Assembly (NCBI RefSeq): GCF_900094555.1
Contig: NZ_FMAC01000002.1
Span: forward strand, 797,510-861,509
Length of the DNA stretch: 64,000 bases
DNA from: Martinezella hainanensis
Lineage (GTDB): Bacteria > Pseudomonadota > Alphaproteobacteria > Rhizobiales > Rhizobiaceae
Direction of reading: 5' to 3'
The translations under genes were made by a program, and so were the position numbers. How positions within the stretch are numbered: the stretch's first letter is position 1; each line of letters opens with the position of its first letter. The notes under the pieces are model-generated. The model made no database searches and was not told the DNA's origin. It worked only from the letters and a program-made list of their open reading frames with translations. Shown here piece by piece: positions 36,438 through 47,969 of the stretch.

Positions 36438-36662
36438 ATAGTCCCCGAAGCTTGTTCTATCGTTGTTATCGAGCATTGTTATGCGACGAATGGGCTTTCG
36501 CAAAGGGCCACGCGTCGCTATTGCCGGGTTACGCCACGGAAATGTTCGATTTCATGGCTTAAAGAGGCAAAAGTCTGTTCAAAAACACCGGCCTAAATTG
36601 GCGCTCGCTGGGCCTTTCGGCTATAAATTTCGCAGTGATTCTAAAAGAGATCGTGATCTGTT

Positions 36663-39458
<2,796 letters not shown>

Positions 39459-39522
39459 GATTTCGCTGCTCCCTATCGGCAGGCCAAGGCCGCGCGCCGA
39501 GCCGAATAAAATATAACATTTT

Positions 39523-39563
39523 CAAACGCATGAGCTTGGCGACAGGCTCATGCGTTTGCTTTT
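39523..39563 (+). terminator. Terminator of gyrA
   Basis: A 13-bp perfect stem CAAACGCATGAGC / GCTCATGCGTTTG with a 10-base loop is followed by CTTTTG. It lies 65 bases after the gyrA stop. Confidence 0.85.
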
Positions 39564-39606
39564 GGGACGGGGTGTGCCGAAGCTGCCCAAGGATCCGTAA
39601 GGTCTT

Positions 39607-40497
39607 CTATTCCGGGCGTCTGGTGTTTTGCGAAAAGGGCGGCAAAACCTCCAGGCTCTCCCGATCGAGCTGCGCGAAAACCTCGTCATAGCCGAAGCGG
39701 AAATGCCAGCCGAGGACCGTGCCTGCAGATTTCGATGCGTAGATGCGATCGATGTTGTCAGGCAAAGGCCAGTTTTGCTGGGCGAATTTCGCGGCAAGGC
39801 CGGGCGCGCGCAACCGGATGATTGAGGCGGCGTCGACCGCGAGAGCCTCGCAGTCTTCCGGTTTGAACAGTGTGCTGGCGGAGACGATATGTCGTTGAAA
39901 ATCTTTGCCGCCGTTCGTGAGCGCCGCGACATGGGCATCCGCAACATCACGGATATCGACGCCGCGATGCAGACGATAGACAGCCATCACATTGGTCGGC
40001 TCCGGAAAGCTTCTAGACATGCGCAAAACGCGGACCTGCAGATCCAGGCCGCTCATGCCTTTGAGGATCTGTTCCGCTTCCAGTTTCGTGCGGTGATAGA
40101 TGCTTTTCGGTTGCGGCACAGTGTCTTCATCGATCCATGTGCAATCGCCGGCGACGACGGCGCGGCCGTAAAGGGCCGTGGTACTGGTAAAGACCATTCG
40201 CTTCACGCCGGCATCCAACGCCGCTTCAGCCAGTCGACGTGTTCCGTCGACATTGATACGGCGAAATTCATCATCGGAAAACGTGCCGACATGAGGGGCG
40301 TGCAGGGCCGCGCAATGGACGACTGCATCCGCACCCTCCAGCCCCTGGCGCAGCAACGCCGCATCGGTGAAATCCCCGACGAGATGCGTCGTCGAAAACG
40401 GCGAACGATCGATGCCTATCACCGTATGGCTTGGCGCCAGCGCATTAAAAATCGCCCGGCCAAGTCGCCCGGAGCTTCCTGTCAGGACAATGCGCAT
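39607..40497 (-). CDS. NAD-dependent epimerase/dehydratase (extended SDR)
   Basis: A 296-residue extended short-chain dehydrogenase. The Rossmann motif TGSSGRLGRAIF (about residues 6-17) is followed by the catalytic SxnYxxxK triad seen as TSTTALYG ... YHRTKLEAE. The start at 40497 is chosen because GAGGGA lies just upstream; the frame extends ten residues further. Likely substrates are nucleotide sugars or related compounds, but no specific one is indicated. It converges with gyrA. Confidence 0.87.
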   Translation of the reverse strand: MRIVLTGSSGRLGRAIFNALAPSHTVIGIDRSPFSTTHLVGDFTDAALLRQGLEGADAVVHCAALHAPHVGTFSDDEFRRINVDGTRRLAEAALDAGVKRMVFTSTTALYGRAVVAGDCTWIDEDTVPQPKSIYHRTKLEAEQILKGMSGLDLQVRVLRMSRSFPEPTNVMAVYRLHRGVDIRDVADAHVAALTNGGKDFQRHIVSASTLFKPEDCEALAVDAASIIRLRAPGLAAKFAQQNWPLPDNIDRIYASKSAGTVLGWHFRFGYDEVFAQLDRESLEVLPPFSQNTRRPE

Positions 40498-40624
40498 CTC
40501 GATCCCTCGATGAACCACGATCACCATAGCATGATTGAAGTGGCTGGCGCGCTTCCTCTCGCAAAATCATGCTTTTGCTTCGAGACGACAAGGGCATGGA
40601 GGGAGGGGATTCATATTGTAACGG

Positions 40625-40663
40625 CAATAAAAAACCGGACGCTGGCGGGAATAGCGTCCGGTT
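40625..40663 (-). terminator. Terminator of the small membrane protein transcript
   Basis: On the minus strand, an 11-bp perfect stem AACCGGACGCT / AGCGTCCGGTT is followed by a T run. It lies 49 bases past the stop of the 44-residue protein and supports real transcription there. Confidence 0.88.
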
Positions 40664-40711
40664 CAGGGTCCATCCGAGCATCTGGCGGGGAGAGAGCTCG
40701 GTACGCGGAGA

Positions 40712-40846
40712 TCAGAGCGTCTTGTGACGCTTATGCAGCCTCTTGCTCTCTTCGCTTTCGCGATGGAGCGCCGAAATGGTGGATGCGACTGACACGACAA
40801 ACATGATGCTGATGAAAACTGTAAGCAGCGTCAAAATTGTGAACAT
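40712..40846 (-). CDS. Small single-span membrane protein, 44 residues
   Basis: A short gene encoding 44 residues. A near-perfect AAGGAGG lies 8 bases before the ATG, and a strong terminator follows. The first 27 residues are hydrophobic (MFTILTLLTVFISIMFVV), forming one membrane segment. The C-terminal 17 residues are highly charged (HRESEESKRLHKRHK), probably cytoplasmic. No family was recognised. Together with the next two small genes on the same strand it forms a set of three tiny membrane proteins. Confidence 0.7.
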   Translation of the reverse strand: MFTILTLLTVFISIMFVVSVASTISALHRESEESKRLHKRHKTL

Positions 40847-40885
40847 GATCGCTCCCTCCTTTGGTGGGACTAGCGTTCAGATCCC

Positions 40886-41044
40886 TTAGTACTGGCTTGA
40901 GGCAACGAAGGGACGAGCCGAAGCAAAGGGACCGTAGATCTTCGACTGGTCAGGTTTCTGGTCGTAAAGCGCAACCGTTGCTGCAAGCATTCCCGAAATC
41001 ATGGCCATCCAAACAACGTTAATAAGGGTGATCTTGTCGGGCAT
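40886..41044 (-). CDS. Small single-span membrane protein, 52 residues
   Basis: A 52-residue protein starting MPDKITLINVVW. A GAAGGAAG ribosome site precedes this ATG, so an upstream in-frame ATG at 41074 is rejected. One membrane segment spans about residues 6-26; the rest is polar and ends PFVASSQY. Function and family are unknown. It lies 39 bases upstream of the 44-residue gene on the same strand. Confidence 0.65.
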   Translation of the reverse strand: MPDKITLINVVWMAMISGMLAATVALYDQKPDQSKIYGPFASARPFVASSQY

Positions 41045-41135
41045 ACTCTTCTTCCTTCTTGCCGCAATGTGCAATCTGAGTTTCGGACTGTTAACGCGGC
41101 GTTTCCCAAATGGTTCCGCCGATATTGAGAGCTAT

Positions 41136-41360
41136 CTAGCAATGCGCATCTGAAGCGACCTTGAATGCCTTGTTCATCTGGCGTTCAGATTCGCGATGCG
41201 TTTTGCGCATGGCAGTGACGATTTCTTGGGCAAAATCGACATCCCTACCGCTTTCCGAGGCGGAATCCCATTCGATCTCATAATTGTCGGCGAAAAGATG
41301 AACGAGATATTCGACGAGAAATGAACCGATGATGGCGCCTGCGATGATGAAGACGAGCAT
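41136..41360 (-). CDS. Small membrane-anchored protein, 74 residues
   Basis: A 74-residue protein with an N-terminal membrane segment (MLVFIIAGAIIGSFLVEYL) and a charged helical tail (about residues 30-70), including VTAMRKTHRESERQMNKAF. AGGGA lies 10 bases before the ATG. It was not recognised as a known family. It is the first of three consecutive minus-strand genes for tiny membrane proteins. A 19-base motif in its 3' end recurs upstream of coaD. Confidence 0.65.
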   Translation of the reverse strand: MLVFIIAGAIIGSFLVEYLVHLFADNYEIEWDSASESGRDVDFAQEIVTAMRKTHRESERQMNKAFKVASDAHC

Positions 41361-41561
41361 GACAAGATGTCCCTGAAACCGAGATCGGCGAGCCGTTGAG
41401 CCAGGCCCGTTTCGATGTTGATGTCAGTAAAGCATTCTCGAGCTGAAACAGGATTGAACGCCGCGTTCATCTCGCATTCAGAGGCGGTCTCAGGGTTGCA
41501 AATGACTTGCGATGCGGCCGCATCCATGACAAAAGGCGTCGAAACAACGAGCCGGCTTGCT

Positions 41562-42074
41562 ATGACGACAGCCTTTTATCCCGGATCCTTCGACCCGATG
41601 ACCAACGGACATCTCGATGTCCTCGTGCAGGCGTTGAATGTCGCCGCCAAGGTGATCGTCGCGATCGGCATTCACCCCGGCAAGAAGCCGCTTTTCTCCT
41701 TCGAAGAGCGGGCGGAGCTGATCCGCCGATCGCTTGGCGAGGCTCTGCCCCAGAAGGCTGGTGATATTTCGGTCGTCGCCTTCGATAATCTGGTGGTCGA
41801 TGCGGCTCGCGCCCATGGTGCGACCTTGCTCGTCCGCGGCCTGCGCGATGGCACCGATCTCGACTATGAAATGCAGATGGCCGGCATGAACAGGCAGATG
41901 GCGCCTGATATTCAGACGCTGTTTCTGCCCGCCGGCACGGCCTCGCGGCCCATAACCGCCACATTGGTGCGGCAGATCGCATCCATGGGCGGCGATGTCA
42001 GCGCCTTTGTGCCGTCGGCGGTTCTGGAAGCGCTGAACGGCAAACTCAAAAATAAGGCCAGCGGCAACAGCTGA
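41562..42074 (+). CDS. coaD: Phosphopantetheine adenylyltransferase
   Basis: A 170-residue cytoplasmic enzyme forming dephospho-CoA from phosphopantetheine and ATP. The nucleotidyltransferase motif [16 protein letters not shown] starts at residue 5, and the second motif [22 protein letters not shown] is near the C-terminus. The start at 41562 ([10 protein letters not shown]) is chosen by family length (about 160-170); the open frame runs 49 codons upstream without family similarity. It begins the conserved coaD-ppiA-ppiB-queA-tgt run. Confidence 0.95.
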   Translation: MTTAFYPGSFDPMTNGHLDVLVQALNVAAKVIVAIGIHPGKKPLFSFEERAELIRRSLGEALPQKAGDISVVAFDNLVVDAARAHGATLLVRGLRDGTDLDYEMQMAGMNRQMAPDIQTLFLPAGTASRPITATLVRQIASMGGDVSAFVPSAVLEALNGKLKNKASGNS

Positions 42075-42103
42075 GCCGAAATCCAATCCCGAACGGAGCA
42101 TCC

Positions 42104-42676
42104 ATGAAACTCTTTCATATTGCATTTGCAGGATTCCTGAGCCTTGCCGCCTTGGCAGGCAGCGCCTTCTCGGCCGCAGCCGCAGATCTTCTGACCATCC
42201 AGCTCAAGGACGGCCCGGTGGTCATCCAGCTGATGCCGGAGGTTGCTCCGAAGCACGTCGCCCAGATCGAAGCGCTGGCGAAGAAGGGTGCATACGACAA
42301 CGTCGTTTTCCATCGCGTCATCGATGGCTTCATGGCCCAGACCGGCGATGTCCAGTACGGCAATGCGTCGAAGGGTTATGATCCGAACAAGGCCGGCACC
42401 GGCGGTTCCGACCTGCCGAACCTTCCGGCTGAATTCTCCAAAACGCCCTTCACGCGCGGCACCGTCGGCATGGCGCGCGCCCAGGACCCGAACTCCGCCA
42501 ATTCGCAGTTCTTCATCATGTTCGCCAATGGCGATTTCCTGAACGGCCAGTACACGGTCGTCGGCAAGGTCATCTCGGGCATGGAGCTTGTCGACAAGAT
42601 CAAGCGTGGCGAAGGCCAGAACGGCGAAGTGAGCAACCCTGACAAGATGATCAAGGTCACCGTCACCAAGAAGTGA
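42104..42676 (+). CDS. ppiA: Periplasmic peptidyl-prolyl cis-trans isomerase
   Basis: A 190-residue cyclophilin that speeds proline isomerisation during periplasmic folding. The signal peptide covers about residues 1-26 (cleavage near AAA-AD). Cyclophilin core motifs VVFHRVIDGFMAQTGDVQYG and NSANSQFFIMFANGDFLNGQYTVVG are clear. It lies 30 bases after coaD and is followed by a cytoplasmic paralogue; the two share closely similar cores and probably arose by duplication. Confidence 0.95.
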   Translation: MKLFHIAFAGFLSLAALAGSAFSAAAADLLTIQLKDGPVVIQLMPEVAPKHVAQIEALAKKGAYDNVVFHRVIDGFMAQTGDVQYGNASKGYDPNKAGTGGSDLPNLPAEFSKTPFTRGTVGMARAQDPNSANSQFFIMFANGDFLNGQYTVVGKVISGMELVDKIKRGEGQNGEVSNPDKMIKVTVTKK

Positions 42677-42680
42677 TTTC

Positions 42681-42750
42681 ATGGGCATGATCCCAGAAGG
42701 CGCAGCGCGGCTTTTGGATGAGATCAAGCCAAGGCAAGTTGCATGATCCG
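42681..42750. repeat. Degenerate interspersed repeat between the two ppi genes
   Basis: This stretch is bounded by GGGCATGATCCC and GCATGATCCG with GGATGAGATCA between. It resembles, in decayed form, the rhizobial dispersed sequence with CATGATCCC ... GATCATG blocks that I recall from related genomes. It fills most of the gap between the ppi genes. Confidence 0.3.
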
Positions 42751-42790
42751 GGCAGGACCATGCACAAACAGAGAGAACAAGGAAACGAAC

Positions 42791-43300
42791 ATGGCTGAGA
42801 TCAAGGATCCAGAAAACACCCTCATCCTGGAAACCACCAAGGGCCAGGTTGTCATTCAGCTTCTGCCGCAGGTTGCTCCCGAGCATGTTGCCCGCATCAA
42901 GGAACTTGCACGCGAAAAGGCCTATGACGGTGTCGTCTTCCATCGCGTCATCGACGGCTTCATGGCTCAGACCGGCGACGTGCAGTTCGGCAAGCAGGGC
43001 AGCGAAACCTTCAACCCAGGCCGTGCCGGCATGGGCGGTTCCTCCAAGCCGGACCTGAAGGCCGAATTTTCCGCGACTTCGCATATTCGCGGTACCTGCT
43101 CGATGGCTCGTTCGCAGAACCCGAACTCGGCCAACTCGCAGTTCTTCATCTGCTTTGCCGACGCTCCCTGGCTGAACAAGCAGTACTCGGTCTGGGGCCA
43201 GGTCATCTCCGGCATGGAATTCGTCGACCAGATCAAGCGCGGCGAGCCGGTGAAGGATCCGGATTCGATCGTCTCCGCGCGGATTGCCGCCGACGTCTGA
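42791..43300 (+). CDS. ppiB: Cytoplasmic peptidyl-prolyl cis-trans isomerase
   Basis: A 169-residue cyclophilin without signal peptide. The start at 42791 (MAEIKDPENTLILETTKG) is chosen with AAGGAAA upstream; an ATG 16 codons earlier has no ribosome site. Core motifs VVFHRVIDGFMAQTGDVQFG and NSANSQFFICFADAPWLNKQYSVWG match those of the preceding periplasmic paralogue. A hairpin terminator separates it from queA. Confidence 0.95.
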   Translation: MAEIKDPENTLILETTKGQVVIQLLPQVAPEHVARIKELAREKAYDGVVFHRVIDGFMAQTGDVQFGKQGSETFNPGRAGMGGSSKPDLKAEFSATSHIRGTCSMARSQNPNSANSQFFICFADAPWLNKQYSVWGQVISGMEFVDQIKRGEPVKDPDSIVSARIAADV

Positions 43301-43314
43301 TCGTGATTATTCCT

Positions 43315-43356
43315 GAAACCCGCCTCTTGCGCCTTTTGGCGTGAGGGGCGGGTTTC
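43315..43356 (+). terminator. Terminator of ppiB
   Basis: A 10-bp stem GAAACCCGCC / GGCGGGTTTC encloses a smaller inner hairpin (TTGCGCC / GGCGTGA). It begins 15 bases after the ppiB stop. Confidence 0.8.
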
Positions 43357-43376
43357 GCTTTGCCTGGATGAACTAG

Positions 43377-44462
43377 ATGCGTGTTGACCTTTTCGATTTC
43401 GATCTGCCGGATGAGCGTATCGCGCTCAGGCCCGCCGAGCCGCGCGACAGTGCGCGCCTGCTCGTCGTCGATCCGAACAATGGCGCCAATACGCTGAGTG
43501 ACCATCAGGTGCGGGATCTCCCATCTTTCCTGCGCCCTGGCGACGCCATAGTCTTCAACGATACCAAGGTGATACCGGCGCAGCTTGAAGGCATTCGTCA
43601 TCGCGAGGGCGCCCCCGGCCAGCATGTTTCCGCAACGCTGCATATGCGCGCCGCGCCGGATCGCTGGAAGGCCTTTGCCAAGCCCGGAAAACGCATCAAG
43701 ATCGGCGATCGCATCCAGTTTGGTCATGGCGAAAATGTCTGCGCGCTCGGCTCGCTCGACGCCACGGTCGAGGAAAAGGGTGAAGGCGGCGAGATCACTC
43801 TGCGGTTCGATCTGTCCGGTCCTGCTCTGGACGAGGCGATTGCCAGCGTCGGGCATATTCCACTGCCGCCCTATATCGCGGCCAAGCGCCCGGAAGACGA
43901 TCGCGATCGCGCCGACTACCAGACAATCTATGCGCGTGAAGAGGGCGCCGTCGCAGCACCCACCGCCGGCCTGCATTTTACGCCATCCCTATTTGCCGCA
44001 CTCGATGCCCTCGGCGTCGAGCGGCACTTCGTGACGCTGCATGTCGGCGCCGGCACCTTTCTGCCGGTCAAGGCCGACGACACCGACGACCACAAGATGC
44101 ATTTCGAGATCGGCCATGTCGATGCTGCGACGGCCGAAAAGCTGAATGCCGTGAAGGCAAGGGGCGGGCGCATCGTTTGCGTCGGCACCACGTCGCTGCG
44201 ACTGATCGAAAGTGCCGCCGCTGACGACGGCACCATAAAGCCCTGGCAGGGCGCAACGGGCATTTTCATCACGCCCGGCTATCGCTTCAAGGCCGTCGAC
44301 ATGCTGATGACCAATTTTCACCTGCCGCGCTCGACCCTGTTCATGCTCGTATCGGCCTTTGCCGGCCTCGATACGATGCGTGCGGCCTATACCCATGCTA
44401 TCGAGACGGGCTATCGCTTCTATTCCTATGGCGATGGCAGCCTGCTCCACCGGAAAGACTAG
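43377..44462 (+). CDS. queA: S-adenosylmethionine:tRNA ribosyltransferase-isomerase
   Basis: A 361-residue cytoplasmic enzyme that converts 7-aminomethyl-deazaguanine in tRNA to epoxyqueuosine using SAM. Family segments are the N-terminal [22 protein letters not shown], the central PLPPYI and [13 protein letters not shown], and the C-terminal [19 protein letters not shown]. It lies 6 bases before tgt, and both act in queuosine synthesis in order Tgt then QueA. Confidence 0.97.
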   Translation: MRVDLFDFDLPDERIALRPAEPRDSARLLVVDPNNGANTLSDHQVRDLPSFLRPGDAIVFNDTKVIPAQLEGIRHREGAPGQHVSATLHMRAAPDRWKAFAKPGKRIKIGDRIQFGHGENVCALGSLDATVEEKGEGGEITLRFDLSGPALDEAIASVGHIPLPPYIAAKRPEDDRDRADYQTIYAREEGAVAAPTAGLHFTPSLFAALDALGVERHFVTLHVGAGTFLPVKADDTDDHKMHFEIGHVDAATAEKLNAVKARGGRIVCVGTTSLRLIESAAADDGTIKPWQGATGIFITPGYRFKAVDMLMTNFHLPRSTLFMLVSAFAGLDTMRAAYTHAIETGYRFYSYGDGSLLHRKD

Positions 44463-44468
44463 GACGAC

Positions 44469-45599
44469 ATGAGCGAGAGCTTTCAGTTTCAATTGAAGAA
44501 GACGGATGGCGGTGCGCGCCTCGGCGAAGTTTCCATGCCGCGCGGGACCATCCGCACGCCGGCATTCATGCCCGTCGGCACGGTCGGCACCGTCAAGGCC
44601 ATGTATCTCGATCAGGTGCGTGAGACCGGCGCCGATATCATTCTCGGCAATACCTATCACCTGATGCTCCGCCCGACGGCCGAGCGTGTCGCTCGTCTCG
44701 GCGGCTTGCATCAGCTCATCCGCTGGCCGCATCCGATCCTCACCGATTCCGGCGGCTTCCAGGTGATGTCGCTGTCCGGTCTGCGCAAGCTCGACGAGCA
44801 GGGTGTCACCTTCAAATCGCATGTCGACGGCAGCCTGCATCACATGTCGCCGGAGCGATCGATCGAGATCCAGGGACTGCTCGATTCCGATATCCAGATG
44901 CAGCTTGATGAATGCGTCGCCCTGCCGGCGACGCCTAAGGAAATCGAGCGCGCCATGGAAATGTCGCTGCGCTGGGCGGATCGCTGTAAGGTGGCCTTCG
45001 GCAATCAGCCCGGCAAAGCCATGTTCGGCATCGTGCAGGGTGGTGACGTTCCGGAGCTTCGCGTCCGCTCGGCACAGGCACTGAGCAGCATGGACCTGAA
45101 GGGCTATGCGGTCGGCGGTCTTGCCGTCGGCGAACCGCAGGAAGTCATGCTGCGCATGCTCGAGATCACCTTGCCGGAACTGCCGACGGAGAAGCCGCGC
45201 TATCTGATGGGTGTCGGCACGCCGGACGACATCCTGAAATCCGTTGCCCGTGGCATCGACATGTTCGACTGCGTGATGCCGACCCGCTCGGGCCGTCACG
45301 GACTGGCCTTCACGCGCCGAGGCAAGGTCAACATTCGCAACGCCCGTCACGCTGAAGACATGCGCCCGCTGGACGAGCAATCCAATTGCCCAGCCTCTCG
45401 TGACTATTCCCGCGCCTATCTGCATCATCTCGTCCGTGCCAACGAGGCGCTCGGCGGCATGCTGCTTTCCTGGCACAATCTTGCCTACTATCAAGAACTG
45501 ATGCAGGGGATTCGCCAAGCGATTGCCGAAGGCCGTTTCGCCGATTTCATGGCCGAAACCATGGAGAATTGGGCGAGGGGTGATCTCGAGCCTGTGTGA
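44469..45599 (+). CDS. tgt: Queuine/preQ1 tRNA-ribosyltransferase with altered zinc site
   Basis: A 376-residue TIM-barrel enzyme exchanging guanine-34 for preQ1 in tRNAs with GUN anticodons. Catalytic aspartate regions are [15 protein letters not shown] (near residue 95) and [15 protein letters not shown] (near 265-280). The zinc site is odd: where E. coli has CxCxxC, this protein reads S305-N-C307-P-A-S310, so two cysteine ligands are serine. The distal histidine in SWHNLAYY is kept. The surrounding YSRAYLHHL is fully conserved, so the enzyme is probably functional. It is directly downstream of queA. Confidence 0.96.
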   Translation: MSESFQFQLKKTDGGARLGEVSMPRGTIRTPAFMPVGTVGTVKAMYLDQVRETGADIILGNTYHLMLRPTAERVARLGGLHQLIRWPHPILTDSGGFQVMSLSGLRKLDEQGVTFKSHVDGSLHHMSPERSIEIQGLLDSDIQMQLDECVALPATPKEIERAMEMSLRWADRCKVAFGNQPGKAMFGIVQGGDVPELRVRSAQALSSMDLKGYAVGGLAVGEPQEVMLRMLEITLPELPTEKPRYLMGVGTPDDILKSVARGIDMFDCVMPTRSGRHGLAFTRRGKVNIRNARHAEDMRPLDEQSNCPASRDYSRAYLHHLVRANEALGGMLLSWHNLAYYQELMQGIRQAIAEGRFADFMAETMENWARGDLEPV

Positions 45600-45844
45600 T
45601 CCGAGAAGGATGTGAGTGTCACTATACGATCTTGCTCCCATTACCATTTCGCGCTAACAGAAGCGTGTCGAAAAAGGCAGGGTTGGTTTCGGTAGGCCCA
45701 ACCCCTTCCAGTTTGGAAGTTCTGCTCCTTGCCATTGGTATGAGAGCCCACGACGCGGAACTTGGCCATTGTGGTCGAGTGTCTCGCGTTGGCGTGGGCC
45801 GGATCGACCGACATGTCTCCGCGGGAAAGCCTTTTGGAGCTGTC

Positions 45845-46270
45845 ATGAGACTAAACCACCTGGATCTGCATGTTCCCGATGTCGCCGCGACCCGGGATTT
45901 TTTTGTTTCCGTTTTCGGCCTGACGGAGGTGGAAACGCGAGGCGCAAATGGCCTTGCCATCCTTCGCGACGATGCCGGGCTTGAACTTGTCATCAGCCGG
46001 CCAGTCGAGAAACTCGGCGGCGCAGATAGCGTCTCCATCGGGCGCAATACTTATCATATCGGCTTCATCCAACCCTCTCGAGAGGCGGTCGACCTGTTGT
46101 TCGAGCGGGTGAAATCGAGCGGCTGCGAGATCTGGAAATCGCCTTCGATCATACGCGGCAATTGGTCGTTTTATTGTTTTGCGCCGGGGCGAATCCTCAT
46201 CGAAGTCGGCTGGCGCATGGACCTTGCTCTGTTGGTAAATCATTTATTATCGATTGATTGTTATCTTTAA
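45845..46270 (+). CDS. Glyoxalase/bleomycin-resistance superfamily protein
   Basis: A 141-residue vicinal-oxygen-chelate fold protein. The start at 45845 (MRLNHLDLHVPDVAATRDFF) has GGAG seven bases upstream; the longer open frame upstream to 45596 is not supported. The first metal histidine is in NHLDLHV and the C-terminal glutamate in ILIEVGW. Substrate is unknown: relatives include glyoxalases, dioxygenases and resistance proteins. The last 15 residues beyond the usual domain end are hydrophobic. It lies 245 bases after tgt, with nothing recognised in that gap. Confidence 0.82.
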   Translation: MRLNHLDLHVPDVAATRDFFVSVFGLTEVETRGANGLAILRDDAGLELVISRPVEKLGGADSVSIGRNTYHIGFIQPSREAVDLLFERVKSSGCEIWKSPSIIRGNWSFYCFAPGRILIEVGWRMDLALLVNHLLSIDCYL

Positions 46271-46523
46271 CCAACGTCATTTTGAGCCGGCTGGATCGGG
46301 CTTGCCCTAGGCAATCTCCGTTTCCAACTGCGTTTCAAAATGGGTCTGGCGACAATAAAGCATTGGGAAAAATAGCGAATCGGAATAAACGGTCCATCCG
46401 CCTTTGAAAAACATCATTGGCTGATTTGATTGCGTGGCCGCTTGGAATTTTGAAAAAATCCGGCTAAAACGCATTCTCTTAATCGATAAGGGCTGTACTA
46501 CCGAAAATAGGAGGCACTTGCCG

Positions 46524-47414
46524 TTGAGGGCGCAACGCAAATTCGGGGCATGTCTTTCAGGGCTATTGGTTGTCGGTCTGGCCGCTACCAGCTGCACGAC
46601 GACGCAGAAGACAACAGCTACCCCCAGCAACACCACCAAGCCTATCCGTGGTGCGAAAGTTACCTATAATTACACCGCGAAGGACAAGGATTGTCTCGAG
46701 CGCGCGATGTATTTTGAATCTGAACGTTCTGATCCCAGCGGTTATATGGCCGTTGGCAGCGTCGTGATGAACAGATTGACGTCCGGTGCCTATCCGCCCA
46801 CGATCTGTGGCGTGGTCTCCCAGGAAAGGCAGTTCGCGCCGGGCGTGATGACCAGGGAAGTCAAAGATCAGGCAAAGCAGGATCTCGATACGGCTGCAGC
46901 GGCCATCCTGCGTGGCGAGCGGCATCCTCAGGTGAAGGACGCGATGTTCTTCCATACGGAGGGCTTGAGGTTCCCGTACGACAATATGCACTACGTGGCC
47001 TACGCCGGCGGCAATGCATTTTATGAGAAGCGCGGCCGGGATGGCCAGCTTCAGACGCCAGCGCCGCTTCCGGCATACGAGGTTGCGATGAATTATGTGC
47101 GCACGCAGGGCGCGCCGCAATCTCCTTTCGTCCTGCCGGAAACGCAGCCGGCGCCGACGACTTCGGCCGTCGTTGCCTTTACGCCTGTCTCCAACCCGGT
47201 GGTGACGATGCCGCAGAATATGGCTCTCATCCCGGCGGCAGTGCCGATACCGACGCCGGCACCCACGGACATGGCGATTTCGGGACCGCTCTCGAACGGC
47301 GATACCATGTACACGAATACGCCGATGCCGGCTTCGACGGTTGTCATTCCGCAGCCGCGGCCGGAGTTCGACGGCAACGCATCCGCAGGAAATTCGCTTA
47401 GAATTCGCGGTTGA
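46524..47414 (+). CDS. Cell-wall hydrolase lipoprotein (SleB-like)
   Basis: A 296-residue predicted lipoprotein with a Hydrolase_2 (SleB/CwlJ) domain. TTG at 46524 is chosen because AGGAGG lies 9 bases upstream. A signal peptide with lipobox-like LAATSC ends near residue 24. The catalytic domain covers about residues 50-190, with ERAMYFESERSDPSGYMAVG (catalytic glutamate region) and QFAPGVM. The C-terminal third is Pro/Thr/Ala-rich and low in complexity. It would cleave peptidoglycan in growth or remodelling. A terminator follows. Confidence 0.85.
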   Translation: MRAQRKFGACLSGLLVVGLAATSCTTTQKTTATPSNTTKPIRGAKVTYNYTAKDKDCLERAMYFESERSDPSGYMAVGSVVMNRLTSGAYPPTICGVVSQERQFAPGVMTREVKDQAKQDLDTAAAAILRGERHPQVKDAMFFHTEGLRFPYDNMHYVAYAGGNAFYEKRGRDGQLQTPAPLPAYEVAMNYVRTQGAPQSPFVLPETQPAPTTSAVVAFTPVSNPVVTMPQNMALIPAAVPIPTPAPTDMAISGPLSNGDTMYTNTPMPASTVVIPQPRPEFDGNASAGNSLRIRG

Positions 47415-47438
47415 TAAGCGTTTAGCCTAAAGCTTAGG

Positions 47439-47467
47439 ACAGCGCGTCTCGCCAAGAGACGCGCTGT
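47439..47467. terminator. Terminator between convergent genes
   Basis: A 12-bp perfect stem ACAGCGCGTCTC / GAGACGCGCTGT with a GCCAA loop lies between the hydrolase stop and the convergent DUF4864 gene, serving one or both. Confidence 0.82.
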
Positions 47468-47489
47468 TCGCATTTCGGCTGAGTTATTC

Positions 47490-47918
47490 CTAAATGCCCT
47501 CGCTCGTCGCCTTGGAGAGCATCTGCACGCCATTGATCTTGTAGCTGCCATCGGGCTGGCGGGTTATCTGATAGATCGCCGTCCAGTCCTTGTCATCCGT
47601 GCCCGTTATCAGCACCTCCTGGTAGACGACGGCGCCGTTGTCGATTGCCCGGCTTTTGCCGAAGGCATAGTTGTCAGGGTGAAAGACCGGCTGGTAGCTC
47701 TTCTTCACCATGGCGAAGAAGCTGTCCTTGTCCGGGAAAAGCGCCTTGATGCCGGGTGCGGCGAAGGAATAGGCAGTCGCCGCGTCATCGTGCAGAAAGG
47801 CCTCAATCTGTTGTTCGATGAGGCTCTGTGCCGTCCGCACCGGATCTTCTGCATGAGCGGCCCGTGCAAAGGCGGTGCAGCAGAGAAAAGCGGCTAAAAT
47901 GAAAGCGCGCATGTCCAT
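47490..47918 (-). CDS. DUF4864 family exported protein
   Basis: A 142-residue exported protein with a signal peptide (cleavage near AHA-ED). It fits the DUF4864 family: an N-terminal helix VRTAQSLIEQQIEAFLHDDAATAYSFA and a beta-rich C-terminal half with YQEVLITGTDDKDWTAIYQI. The fold is probably NTF2/SnoaL-like. Function is unknown. The start could be codon 3 (MRAFILAAF). Confidence 0.8.
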   Translation of the reverse strand: MDMRAFILAAFLCCTAFARAAHAEDPVRTAQSLIEQQIEAFLHDDAATAYSFAAPGIKALFPDKDSFFAMVKKSYQPVFHPDNYAFGKSRAIDNGAVVYQEVLITGTDDKDWTAIYQITRQPDGSYKINGVQMLSKATSEGI

Positions 47919-47969
47919 CTCCAGCCATAGGAGCCGAGCATAGCGCGCTTTGATATCAAGCAGAAGCGA

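Noticed and set aside
43989..45647. Minus-strand frame of 552 residues opposite queA-tgt
   Set aside because: Spans two certain genes on the other strand and has no recognisable motif.
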